A stretch of 37,711 bases of DNA from Lachnospiraceae bacterium (GTDB lineage: Bacteria; Bacillota; Clostridia; Lachnospirales; Lachnospiraceae): contig JAFZLD010000020.1 of assembly GCA_017553505.1 (NCBI GenBank), positions 1 through 37,711 on the forward strand, in the 5' to 3' direction. How positions within the stretch are numbered: the first letter of the stretch is position 1; each line of letters starts with the position of its first letter. The translations under genes were made by a program, and so were the position numbers. Below are positions 32,081-37,711 of this stretch, piece after piece. Below the pieces are notes generated by a model. That model was given only the letters and a program-made list of their open reading frames with translations. It did not search any database and was not told the DNA's origin.

Positions 32081-32593
32081 ATGAATCAGGAAGCAAGGAA
32101 TGCGAGCCTGGAGCGTGCCATAGAAAACTACAGTAACATGCTCTACAAGATATGCTTCGTAATCCTTAAAAACGAGCAGGACACGAAGGACGTTTTGCAG
32201 GAGACTTTTCTTACATATATGACCAAACGCCCGAGGTTTCATTCCGAAGAACATAAGAAAGCTTGGCTTATCAAGGTATCACAGAATAAATGCAAGGAGT
32301 TCCTTAGATTTCATAAGAAACATGCCGCAGTCCCTCTTGAAGAGGTGGAGGAAAGCATCGGAATCACGAAAGGACTCGGATTCGAAGACAAAGAAAAGCT
32401 AAATCTTATCTGGAACTTAAACGTTAAACTTAAAACCGTGGTAATCCTCTACTACATAGAAGGCTATTCGGTCAAAGAAACCGCAGCCATTCTCAACATC
32501 TCAGAGGTTGCCGTGAAGAAACGCCTGCAAAGAGCCAGAGAGATTCTTTCCGAGCTCGGCAAGGCTTATGATGGAGGTTTAGTCTGTGATTAA
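32081..32593 (+). CDS. ECF sigma factor
   Basis: A 170-residue sigma-70 family factor of the extracytoplasmic-function group. Region 2 is seen at about residues 14-75 (YSNMLYKICFVILKNEQDTKDVLQETFLTYM), and region 4 at about 110-160 (KLKTVVILYYIEGYSVKETAAILNISEVAVKKRLQRARE). Start 32081 is chosen for AGGAGG 8 bases upstream; the longer reading from 32027 includes the promoter region. It overlaps the next gene by 8 bases, which is the usual sigma/anti-sigma coupling. The stimulus is unknown. Confidence 0.94.
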   Translation: MNQEARNASLERAIENYSNMLYKICFVILKNEQDTKDVLQETFLTYMTKRPRFHSEEHKKAWLIKVSQNKCKEFLRFHKKHAAVPLEEVEESIGITKGLGFEDKEKLNLIWNLNVKLKTVVILYYIEGYSVKETAAILNISEVAVKKRLQRAREILSELGKAYDGGLVCD

Positions 32594-33713
32594 GAACGAA
32601 TTTAGCAAAGATTTATTTTCAAACATTGAGATTAGCAGTGATTTGCAAAAAGAAATATATGAAAACTGTAAGAAAGGAAAGCGCGCCGGCGACTTAAGAT
32701 TCAGATATTCGGGCGTTATCACCGCACTGATTGTTATCTTAATCTTCGGAACTACCGGAGCGGGCTCTTACGCGTACTACAAGAGCGTTCAGTCCCGCAT
32801 GGAAGCTATGCCGGACTTTGAAATCAAGGAATATTCCCTCGACCTTGAGAACGACACCGGCGTGACCATCGACGAGGCTTACAGCAGAAAACTTACCGAC
32901 GAAGAAACTCTTCGTATGGCTGAACTCGAAAGAAAGTACAACTCAGAAGGCTTGTTCCCCGAAGGCGAAGTTAAGCGCGTTGCCACCCTCGCAGAGTGGG
33001 ACGGCCAGAGTGTATGCTACGTCGAGGAAGACCACAAGCTTCACCTTCCCGAAAAGATGACTGATGAGCAGCTGCTTCTTTTTATAGACTATCAGACAAA
33101 GAAAGACTATGTAATGCAGCAGGAAGTCGAGGAAATGTGGGAAGAAGAAGGCGTCAATACCCCTTCACCCTACGTGGATGTTGAGAACGTCACCGAGGAA
33201 AAACTCATTGAGATGAGCCGCGAACCCCTCGAGAAGCTCTTCGGCAAGGGTACCGCAGAAGGCTGGGAGCCGGTAGTTCAGGCATTTAAGCCCTCAGCCG
33301 CTCACCCCGAGGATGGCACGGACCACGACATGTACAATGTAATCTGGAATCAGGTCGGCGGGTCATCCAACAGCACCGACTACATCGTAGTCTATAACAT
33401 GAACGACTTATCGATAATAGGTGTCGCAATCCGCGGCAGAGAGCACTGGGCAGGCCTTCAGAGCTTCACCGATGCCGAAGCCAAGGCAAAGGTTGAGACA
33501 GACCTTCCCAAGGTGTGCGCCGAGATTGAGCGCCTCTACGGCTACAAGAACTACGACAGCGAGTGGCACGAAGTCTACTACGACTACACCGACCCCGGTG
33601 AAAATGACGCAAGACAGACTCGCTACGTCTTTAAGTTCGGCAACAAGACCGTAGACGTAATGTGGGATTTAGGTGCAGAGAAACTCGCTTCGGTAGAGTT
33701 CTTTGACGAATAA
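32586..33713 (+). CDS. Putative membrane anti-sigma factor
   Basis: A 375-residue protein starting with GTG, with GGAGG 8 bases upstream, overlapping the ECF sigma gene. An N-terminal cytoplasmic stretch (1-41) precedes a single helix (about 42-64) and a 310-residue extracellular domain rich in acidic residues, with no recognisable enzyme motif. No zinc anti-sigma motif (HxxxCxxC) is visible in the short N-terminus. Position, overlap and topology make an anti-sigma or sensor role likely; the sequence itself does not prove it. An intrinsic terminator follows. Confidence 0.78.
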   Translation: MIKNEFSKDLFSNIEISSDLQKEIYENCKKGKRAGDLRFRYSGVITALIVILIFGTTGAGSYAYYKSVQSRMEAMPDFEIKEYSLDLENDTGVTIDEAYSRKLTDEETLRMAELERKYNSEGLFPEGEVKRVATLAEWDGQSVCYVEEDHKLHLPEKMTDEQLLLFIDYQTKKDYVMQQEVEEMWEEEGVNTPSPYVDVENVTEEKLIEMSREPLEKLFGKGTAEGWEPVVQAFKPSAAHPEDGTDHDMYNVIWNQVGGSSNSTDYIVVYNMNDLSIIGVAIRGREHWAGLQSFTDAEAKAKVETDLPKVCAEIERLYGYKNYDSEWHEVYYDYTDPGENDARQTRYVFKFGNKTVDVMWDLGAEKLASVEFFDE

Positions 33714-33755
33714 ATCATATTTGCCCAACCAACTAATTACATAATTCTCAGAAGA

Positions 33756-33784
33756 CCCTCGGTGTCCCCGCACCGGGGGTTTTC
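33756..33784 (+). terminator. Terminator after sigma operon
   Basis: CCCTCGGTG (33756-33764) pairs with CACCGGGGG (33771-33779), followed by TTTTC. Confidence 0.8.
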
Positions 33785-33870
33785 GCATGTTCCGGGCGCG
33801 CACCTGTTGCCAACGGTTAAGGTAAAATGTTACATTATGCAAAAGAAGAGAAAAAATAATAATTAGCGGT

Positions 33871-33897
33871 TAAAAATTGCTGCAATGTAACCGATAT
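33871..33897 (+). promoter_or_regulatory. Sigma-D (sigma-28, flagellar) promoter
   Basis: TAAA (33871-33874), exactly 15 bases, then ACCGATAT (33890-33897). The consensus for flagellar sigma is TAAA-N15-GCCGATAA, so this is near-perfect. Confidence 0.75.
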
Positions 33898-33912
33898 ATA
33901 TCTTAGCGACGG

Positions 33913-33963
33913 AAGCGTGTTTTTCAATGGATTGAAAATCATTGAAAGACGCGCTTTTATTAT
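33913..33963 (+). terminator. Long leader hairpin (possible attenuator)
   Basis: AAGCGTGT (33913-33920) pairs with ACGCGCTT (33949-33956, one G-U), and TTTCAATG pairs with CATTGAAA further in, giving an imperfect stem of about 20 bp; TTATTATT follows. It lies between the sigma-D promoter and its gene. Confidence 0.55.
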
Positions 33964-33982
33964 TGCGGTTATGTGAGGGTAC

Positions 33983-34567
33983 ATGAATATAAGCTTAAAT
34001 CTTAATCAAGAGGAATCTAAGAAAATCACCGGCACCAAGGAACTTGTCGAATGTATTCTGGAGAGCGGTAACGAGGTGTCGAAAATGTCTGACGAAGAGC
34101 GCGCGGAAATGGACGCTCGCATCATGGCCAAGCTCCAATCGGGCAAGAAGCTTTCTGAGAAAGAACTTAACTACCTTCAAAGAACCAATCCCGTACTGTA
34201 CGCTCAGGCATTGAGAGTTCAGCGGATGGCGGAGGCTGTGGAAGAACGACTTAAGCATGCCAAGAGCAAAGAAGAAGCCGCAAACATCATATCATCGGCG
34301 CTGGGCGGAATATCTCAAAACGACCCGTATCGTGAATACATCTATGCCGCAATCAGTCGCGTTGTAGCAGAATTTCACGATTCCGATGCATATAATAAGC
34401 TCCCCGATACCATAGAGGATGCCAAAAGAAAGAACAGCGGCGAGTGCGGTGACGTATTTAAAGATGCCGAGGATTCGGAGGACGAAGACGACAGCTTCGA
34501 TCTTTTAAGCTGGAGTCCGCTTACGGAGGTATATGACAGCCTGCCTTCTTTTACCGCGCAGGCTTAA
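33983..34567 (+). CDS. Unknown helical protein, sigma-D controlled
   Basis: A 194-residue soluble, mostly helical protein of no family I recognise. It has a lysine- and glutamate-rich first half with the segment KKLSEKELNYLQRTNPVLYAQALRVQRMAEAVEERLK (about 52-89), then a helical ISSALGGISQNDPYREYIYAAISRVVAEF segment (about 102-130), an acidic DAEDSEDEDDSFD stretch and a hydrophobic tail. The ribosome site GTGAGGGTAC lies just upstream. It is the first gene after the sigma-D promoter, so a motility- or chemotaxis-associated role is likely but unproven. The next gene follows after 79 bases. Confidence 0.72.
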   Translation: MNISLNLNQEESKKITGTKELVECILESGNEVSKMSDEERAEMDARIMAKLQSGKKLSEKELNYLQRTNPVLYAQALRVQRMAEAVEERLKHAKSKEEAANIISSALGGISQNDPYREYIYAAISRVVAEFHDSDAYNKLPDTIEDAKRKNSGECGDVFKDAEDSEDEDDSFDLLSWSPLTEVYDSLPSFTAQA

Positions 34568-34646
34568 ATAAAAACACAAGGCCGCTCGGCCCTTTCCGGG
34601 GAGCGGTGCAGTCGTGACCGACAGATCGACTGCGGAAAGGATGAGT

Positions 34647-35123
34647 ATGGTAATATCAGGTATTTCAAGCATGCAGAGCGTAGACCCTGCAAAAACAAAG
34701 GCACAGGCACAGAAGGCTGAGGGCTTTACAAGGGGGGCTTCTTTTGCCGCGATTTTAAACGGCGAGCAGCAGAAATGTCCCTACAAGCACCTGGCCAAAG
34801 ACGGTCTGATTGAGTACAACGGCGTAGTCTTTGAGTGCGATTACAATACGAACTCAATATGCCTCGGCGACATGTCCGACCCTAAGAAAGTGCTGAACAT
34901 CAGCCTCCCGAGCGGTGGCAGCCTGCGCGTCAACGTCGAGAGCATCGGCGGACTCTCCAAGGCAGCAGGAATGTTCTCTCCCGCGGACCTTAACGCAATC
35001 ATGCGAGCCATCTCTCAGTACAATCATTTCACGAGCAAGCTTAACGAGGCAGAAGAGGAAGAAATCGAAACCGTTGAGAACCTTGCCGAGGGTGGCGAGG
35101 CGGTAAAAGAAGATGAAGAGTAA
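34647..35123 (+). CDS. Unknown protein, second gene of sigma-D unit
   Basis: A roughly 158-residue soluble protein of unrecognised family. Its N-terminus (MVISGISSMQSVDP) is of the short hydrophobic-polar kind seen in flagellar axial proteins, but the rest does not match flagellin, hook or rod proteins. A central region (KHLAKDGLIEYNGVVFECDYNTNSICLGDMSDPKKVLNI) looks beta-rich with two cysteines; the end is a charged EEEE-rich coil. Start 34647 is preferred, with AAAGGATGAG upstream; ATG 34641 and GTG 34614 are alternatives. Probably cotranscribed with the 33983 gene from the sigma-D promoter. Confidence 0.7.
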   Translation: MVISGISSMQSVDPAKTKAQAQKAEGFTRGASFAAILNGEQQKCPYKHLAKDGLIEYNGVVFECDYNTNSICLGDMSDPKKVLNISLPSGGSLRVNVESIGGLSKAAGMFSPADLNAIMRAISQYNHFTSKLNEAEEEEIETVENLAEGGEAVKEDEE

Positions 35124-35126
35124 GCA

Positions 35127-35165
35127 CTATTCATCTAACATCAGTTTACCGGCTTGGTTATCCAT
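35127..35165 (-). pseudogene. Twelve-codon remnant ending GKLMLDE
   Basis: Three bases after the flavin reductase stop, the minus strand reads MDNQAGKLMLDE and then stops. The last seven residues equal those of the small ORF at 35838-35948. The shared DNA (35131-35151 and 35842-35862) is a direct repeat. This is best seen as a duplicated gene end, not a gene. Confidence 0.4.
35131..35151. repeat. Direct repeat, copy 1
   Basis: 21 bases that match 35842-35862 at 20 positions, in the same orientation. The copies flank the flavin reductase gene, 711 bases apart. Confidence 0.7.
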
Positions 35166-35168
35166 TTC

Positions 35169-35828
35169 TTAATACTCCATAACATCAATTTTCTTTTGCA
35201 GTACTCCGGCGTAATCGTGGGCGGTTTTGCCTACATTTTCGGGATTGACCTGATAGTGGATGTTATATAGGATCCCGCTTTCTCCGGTTCTGTCAGGTAA
35301 ATGGTTTTCATCGATATGAAGGCCGATTACCTCAAGGCAAAGCATTGCATGGTCATCACCGGGAACTATTTCCTTTTCCCATTTGAGCTTACATTCAAGA
35401 TTCATGAAGCATTCCTGTACCAGTGGTGCATTAACCCAAGATGCCTTTTCTACAGTAAGCCCGGATGCTGTGATTTCGTCTTCCTCATACTGATTGTTCT
35501 TGATGGTGCTCATACAAGCGGCATGATATTCTGCCGACATGAAATTGATAACGGCTTCTTTGGTTTCAGAGATACTCGTGTATAAATGGCCGTTTTTATT
35601 GACGCTGGCAAGGATAGCATAAAACCCATTACCATGATCTGCGCTTGTAAATGTAGCCCAGGACTGCATGCAGGCATTAGGCTGACCGTTTGCCTTATAT
35701 GTTGTTACAAGAAATAACGGAGATGGTACTGTAACAACAAATTCTTTCCACGAAAATCCGAAGTTACGGGAAAAATCCCCATATGTTCCTTTCATCTGTT
35801 CCGGCATTTCTTTGTATGAATATTTCAT
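35169..35828 (-). CDS. Flavin reductase-like FMN-binding protein
   Basis: A 219-residue protein of the flavin reductase-like/FMN-binding split-barrel family. Recognisable parts are PSPLFLVTTYKANGQPNACMQSWATFTSADHGNGFYAIL (about 36-74), the strand VINFMSAEYHAACM and the helix-strand ending. It probably binds FMN and reduces it or an unknown substrate with NAD(P)H. GAGGTG lies 5 bases before the ATG and overlaps the stop of the preceding small ORF. Local sequence is more AT-rich than the genes to its left, and a direct repeat flanks the gene, both suggesting recent acquisition or rearrangement. Confidence 0.88.
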   Translation of the reverse strand: MKYSYKEMPEQMKGTYGDFSRNFGFSWKEFVVTVPSPLFLVTTYKANGQPNACMQSWATFTSADHGNGFYAILASVNKNGHLYTSISETKEAVINFMSAEYHAACMSTIKNNQYEEDEITASGLTVEKASWVNAPLVQECFMNLECKLKWEKEIVPGDDHAMLCLEVIGLHIDENHLPDRTGESGILYNIHYQVNPENVGKTAHDYAGVLQKKIDVMEY

Positions 35829-35837
35829 CTTCGCACC

Positions 35838-35948
35838 TCACTCATCTAACATCAGTTTGCCGACTTTAGCTTTTTTCTGAAGCCGTTCCATTTGTTCCTT
35901 TTCAATTTGCTGAATACTTTTCTCCGGTGTTAGCAAATCTTCGGGCAT
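35838..35948 (-). CDS. Small ORF (36 residues) behind a LexA box
   Basis: The minus strand encodes a highly charged 36-residue peptide (starts MPEDLLTPEKSIQQIEKEQ, ends KVGKLMLDE), predicted as one amphipathic helix. Its stop overlaps the ribosome site of the flavin reductase gene. A LexA-box match lies 11 bases upstream, but no good ribosome site is seen. It could be a real SOS-induced small protein or the remains of a larger gene, since its last seven residues recur at 35127-35165. The rest of the 327-base gap (35949-36155) holds the LexA box, a probable promoter and a terminator. Confidence 0.4.
   Translation of the reverse strand: MPEDLLTPEKSIQQIEKEQMERLQKKAKVGKLMLDE
35842..35862. repeat. 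Direct repeat, copy 2
   Basis: Matches 35131-35151 at 20 of 21 positions. Confidence 0.7.
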
Positions 35949-35958
35949 AGTTTCGCTC

Positions 35959-35972
35959 AGAACTGATGTTCG
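35959..35972 (-). promoter_or_regulatory. Isolated LexA box
   Basis: AGAACTGATGTTCG contains GAAC-N4-GTTC, the LexA core. Upstream on the minus strand are TAGAAT and, 17 bases further, GTGCAA as possible promoter elements. It would place the small ORF and flavin reductase under SOS control. Confidence 0.6.
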
Positions 35973-36055
35973 AAATTATTCTATCATACTTTTTGGATTA
36001 TTGCACTAGGAAATTTATTTATAAGCTATCAGTGCATAGATATTTAGATATAATG

Positions 36056-36086
36056 AAAAACGGATTAAGTCATTTGACTTAATCCG
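36056..36086 (-). terminator. Terminator of Xre-helical repeat gene
   Basis: Perfect 11-bp stem CGGATTAAGTC (36061-36071) with GACTTAATCCG (36076-36086). On the minus strand it is followed by five T residues. Confidence 0.88.
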
Positions 36087-36155
36087 TTGTCTCACTGAAT
36101 TGGGAGATGGCCATTCATATAATTGCCTACAGAAGATCAGAGTTGAACGATGTAT

Positions 36156-37208
36156 TTACTTTGCCATTTTCTCCATTCTATCTTTAATGACAACAAACCT
36201 CTTTTCTTTACATACCGGATTATATCTTTCATGTTCCATATAGCGCAGGAAATACCATGCTGTATTGTGAGGTAACTCTTTATCGGATGTGCCGGTACAG
36301 ATTTTTTCTACATGGGCAAGCATATTTTCAAGGCTGGTTAAGGTTTCTTCTTTTTTTCCTTGAGCCACATAATAAGTTGATATATATCTGTACAGTACTG
36401 CAATGCCGCCATTAAAATCGGCTGACTTTTCTTCATTCGTTATTTCCGATATGAACTTGCAAAAGTCTATAATGCGTTCAAAATAGCCAATCTTAGTATC
36501 CCAATTATCTTCCTCATTCGGTAGAATGTATGCCACATAATCACGGAGATTATTGACCAGACAACGTGACAGAGTAACTAAGCAATCACTGATTTCAGCC
36601 TTTTCCTGATTAGCTCCGTTAAAGAAATCTGTGATAAACATTTCCCTGCATGACCAAATGCTCGGGAGCATTTTAACTACATCGGCATAGCCCTGTTCAT
36701 CCTTCCAGGCTTCTTTGTAAAGAACTGCCAGATTTTTGATACATTCAAACCTGAAATCATAATCATCTGACTGTCTGATGAGACCTCGAAGCATTTTCTC
36801 TGCTTCCCTTAAGAATGAGGTGTTGGGATTTTCTTCGAACATTTCAGAGCATAAAGCCTTAGCCAAAGAAAGACTTATCTTCATGTCGTTTGGAAATTCC
36901 ACATGAGCCTCTCTTAACAAATCTATCGAAGCACGATTATACCCAGAATCTTCTATGTTATTTATTGCAGTATAAATATTTTCACGTCTTGTTTCACGCT
37001 CCGAAAGCTTAACACCCAGCAACTCATCCACACTTATGCCAAAGAAACCGGCTATATCAGGCAGATACTCTATCGCAGGATATCCTGATTCAGATTCCCA
37101 ACGACTGATAGCCTGCGGAGTAACCCCAATGCTTTCAGAAAGTCTTTCCTGCGTAACACCTTTTTTGGTCCTTAATTTCTTTATGTTTTCTCCTATTGTA
37201 ATATTCAT
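36156..37208 (-). CDS. Xre regulator with helical-repeat C-terminus
   Basis: A 350-residue protein. The N-terminal Xre helix-turn-helix (about 5-65: GENIKKLRTKKGVTQERLSESIGVTPQAISRWE) is followed by about 280 residues of alpha-helical hairpins of the TPR-like kind. That layout resembles, in a general way, peptide-sensing or stress regulators of Firmicutes, but I cannot place it in a named group. The start at 37208 has only a weak ribosome site (GAGAGTG). A 12-bp palindrome lies 57 bases upstream of the start. The gene is more AT-rich than most of the window and belongs to the probably acquired right end. Confidence 0.85.
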   Translation of the reverse strand: MNITIGENIKKLRTKKGVTQERLSESIGVTPQAISRWESESGYPAIEYLPDIAGFFGISVDELLGVKLSERETRRENIYTAINNIEDSGYNRASIDLLREAHVEFPNDMKISLSLAKALCSEMFEENPNTSFLREAEKMLRGLIRQSDDYDFRFECIKNLAVLYKEAWKDEQGYADVVKMLPSIWSCREMFITDFFNGANQEKAEISDCLVTLSRCLVNNLRDYVAYILPNEEDNWDTKIGYFERIIDFCKFISEITNEEKSADFNGGIAVLYRYISTYYVAQGKKEETLTSLENMLAHVEKICTGTSDKELPHNTAWYFLRYMEHERYNPVCKEKRFVVIKDRMEKMAK

Positions 37209-37264
37209 TCCACATCACTCTCCAATATCATTTTCAACCGGCAAAATGTTTTGCGTTTTAGTTC

Positions 37265-37276
37265 TGTAAGCTTACA
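37265..37276. promoter_or_regulatory. Possible operator palindrome
   Basis: Perfect 12-base palindrome TGTAAGCTTACA upstream of the minus-strand Xre gene; possible autoregulatory site. Confidence 0.4.
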
Positions 37277-37392
37277 AACAAAGCATAGCGACAATGGGTA
37301 GAGAAATCAATTATCAATTCATTGTTGTTATATAAATGATTCATTGTGTTGAAACATAAAAAATTGAGCCATATTACCGGCCCGAGAGATAA

Positions 37393-37413
37393 CGAAAAAG
37401 GGCTAAGCCTTTT
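37393..37413 (-). terminator. Terminator following the tRNA fragment
   Basis: On the minus strand AAAAGGC-TTA-GCCCTTTTT: a short stem and five T residues, 6 bases after the tRNA 3' end, as expected for a native tRNA terminator. Confidence 0.65.
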
Positions 37414-37419
37414 GATGTC

Positions 37420-37439
37420 TGCGGAAGATGGGACTTGAA
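37420..37439 (-). pseudogene. tRNA 3' fragment, probably tRNA-Leu (attachment-site scar)
   Basis: The minus strand reads TTCAAGTCCCATCTTCCGCA: T-loop (TTCAAGT), 3' T-stem (CCCAT), 3' acceptor strand (CTTCCGC) and discriminator A. The preceding bases cannot form the other T-stem half, so the tRNA body is missing. GCGGAAG as the implied 5' acceptor end fits tRNA-Leu. The 503-base stretch 37209-37711 otherwise holds only the operator palindrome, this fragment with its terminator and the terminal repeat; a 99-residue minus-strand reading frame across it is not credible. Confidence 0.7.
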
Positions 37440-37570
37440 TTTTAGAAGGAACCCGCAAATACAGTAAAAAGGAGGCATGCGGCATCAACATTCTCATGTA
37501 CCCCGGTGCGTACCTCACTTTTTTAAAGAAACGCGCATTTACGCCGTTTGTCGACATTTTGGCTGAAAAA

Positions 37571-37711
37571 GCGCTTCAGTTGTAAAACGAGATGCAACCC
37601 CTCTCGTTCCGGCCTGAGGCCATAGTGGGTTGAAAGTGAATACCTTCCGGGAGGTTGCATCCCGGTTTACAAAGAGACTGGCTCAGGCTAGTCTCTTCTT
37701 TGTTGGTGGAG
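37571..37711 (-). repeat. Terminal inverted repeat, right copy
   Basis: Exact reverse complement of 1-141, with the same hairpins and loop complementarity read on the minus strand. The inner neighbour differs from the left copy (TTTTT after GAAGCGC here, CGGGA there). Confidence 0.85.

Noticed and set aside
37258-37557. 99-residue minus-strand reading frame
   Set aside because: It reads through the tRNA fragment and its terminator and has no ribosome site; it is best explained as chance coding.
1-37711. Linear phage or plasmid with terminal inverted repeats
   Set aside because: The content is chromosomal metabolism and regulation, with no replication, capsid or terminal-protein genes, and the 141-bp length suits an assembly artefact.
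1-37711. CRISPR array, insertion sequence or transposase
   Set aside because: No regularly spaced repeats, Cas-like proteins or transposase motifs were seen in the predicted proteins.

Overview
The window looks like chromosomal sequence from a motile member of the Clostridia, most likely Lachnospiraceae. I base this on the strong AGGAGG ribosome-binding sites, Gram-positive LexA boxes, lysine, preQ1 and glycine riboswitches ahead of metabolic operons, DUF1836, YerC/TrpR-like and M13 lipoprotein genes, a dCACHE chemoreceptor and a sigma-D-type promoter. Nothing identifies the species. The outermost 141 bases at each end are exact reverse complements. That is probably an assembly graph ending in an interspersed repeat, so the window should not be read as a complete linear replicon.

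Layout. 0.1-1.8 kb: a membrane protein overlapping its Xre regulator, and a small single-pass membrane protein. 1.8-4.7 kb: a promoter, a lysine riboswitch with terminator, then dapA-dapB and a eukaryotic-type hisA in one operon. 4.8-8.2 kb: a cold-shock protein, a degenerate LytM/M23 protein with a bactofilin, a YerC-type TrpR relative, a DUF1836 regulator and an orphan Hpt protein. 8.3-12.1 kb: an Xre regulator, an SPFH (band 7) protein and a chemoreceptor. 12.2-16.5 kb: a zinc-ribbon membrane protein, an M42 peptidase, an APH-type kinase with a SIMPL protein, and an Xre regulator fused to a desulfoferrodoxin-like domain. 16.5-18.7 kb: a preQ1-I riboswitch controlling queC, a YhhQ-type transporter and queF. 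18.8-26.9 kb: two EAL proteins with degenerate GGDEF domains, a PsiE-like protein, MgtC, a glycine-riboswitch-controlled Na+/alanine-glycine symporter, an iron alcohol dehydrogenase and a small cysteine protein.

27.1-35.1 kb: an M13 lipoprotein, then a minus-strand SOS operon (HAD protein, Y-family polymerase, small conserved protein, SRAP) behind two adjacent LexA boxes. Diverging from it is an ECF sigma factor with its putative membrane anti-sigma factor. Next come two unknown genes behind a near-consensus sigma-D promoter with a long leader hairpin. 35.1-37.7 kb is visibly more AT-rich and looks acquired. It holds a flavin reductase flanked by short direct repeats, a small ORF with its own LexA-box match, an Xre-helical repeat regulator, a tRNA-Leu 3' fragment with its terminator (a probable attachment-site scar), and the inverted repeat copy.

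The least explained items are: the 141-bp terminal repeat, which can fold into four hairpins with two crossing loop-loop pairings; the Xre-superoxide-reductase-like fusion with altered metal ligands; the sigma-D-controlled unknown gene pair; the small protein inside the SOS operon; and the recombination scars in the right 2.5 kb.
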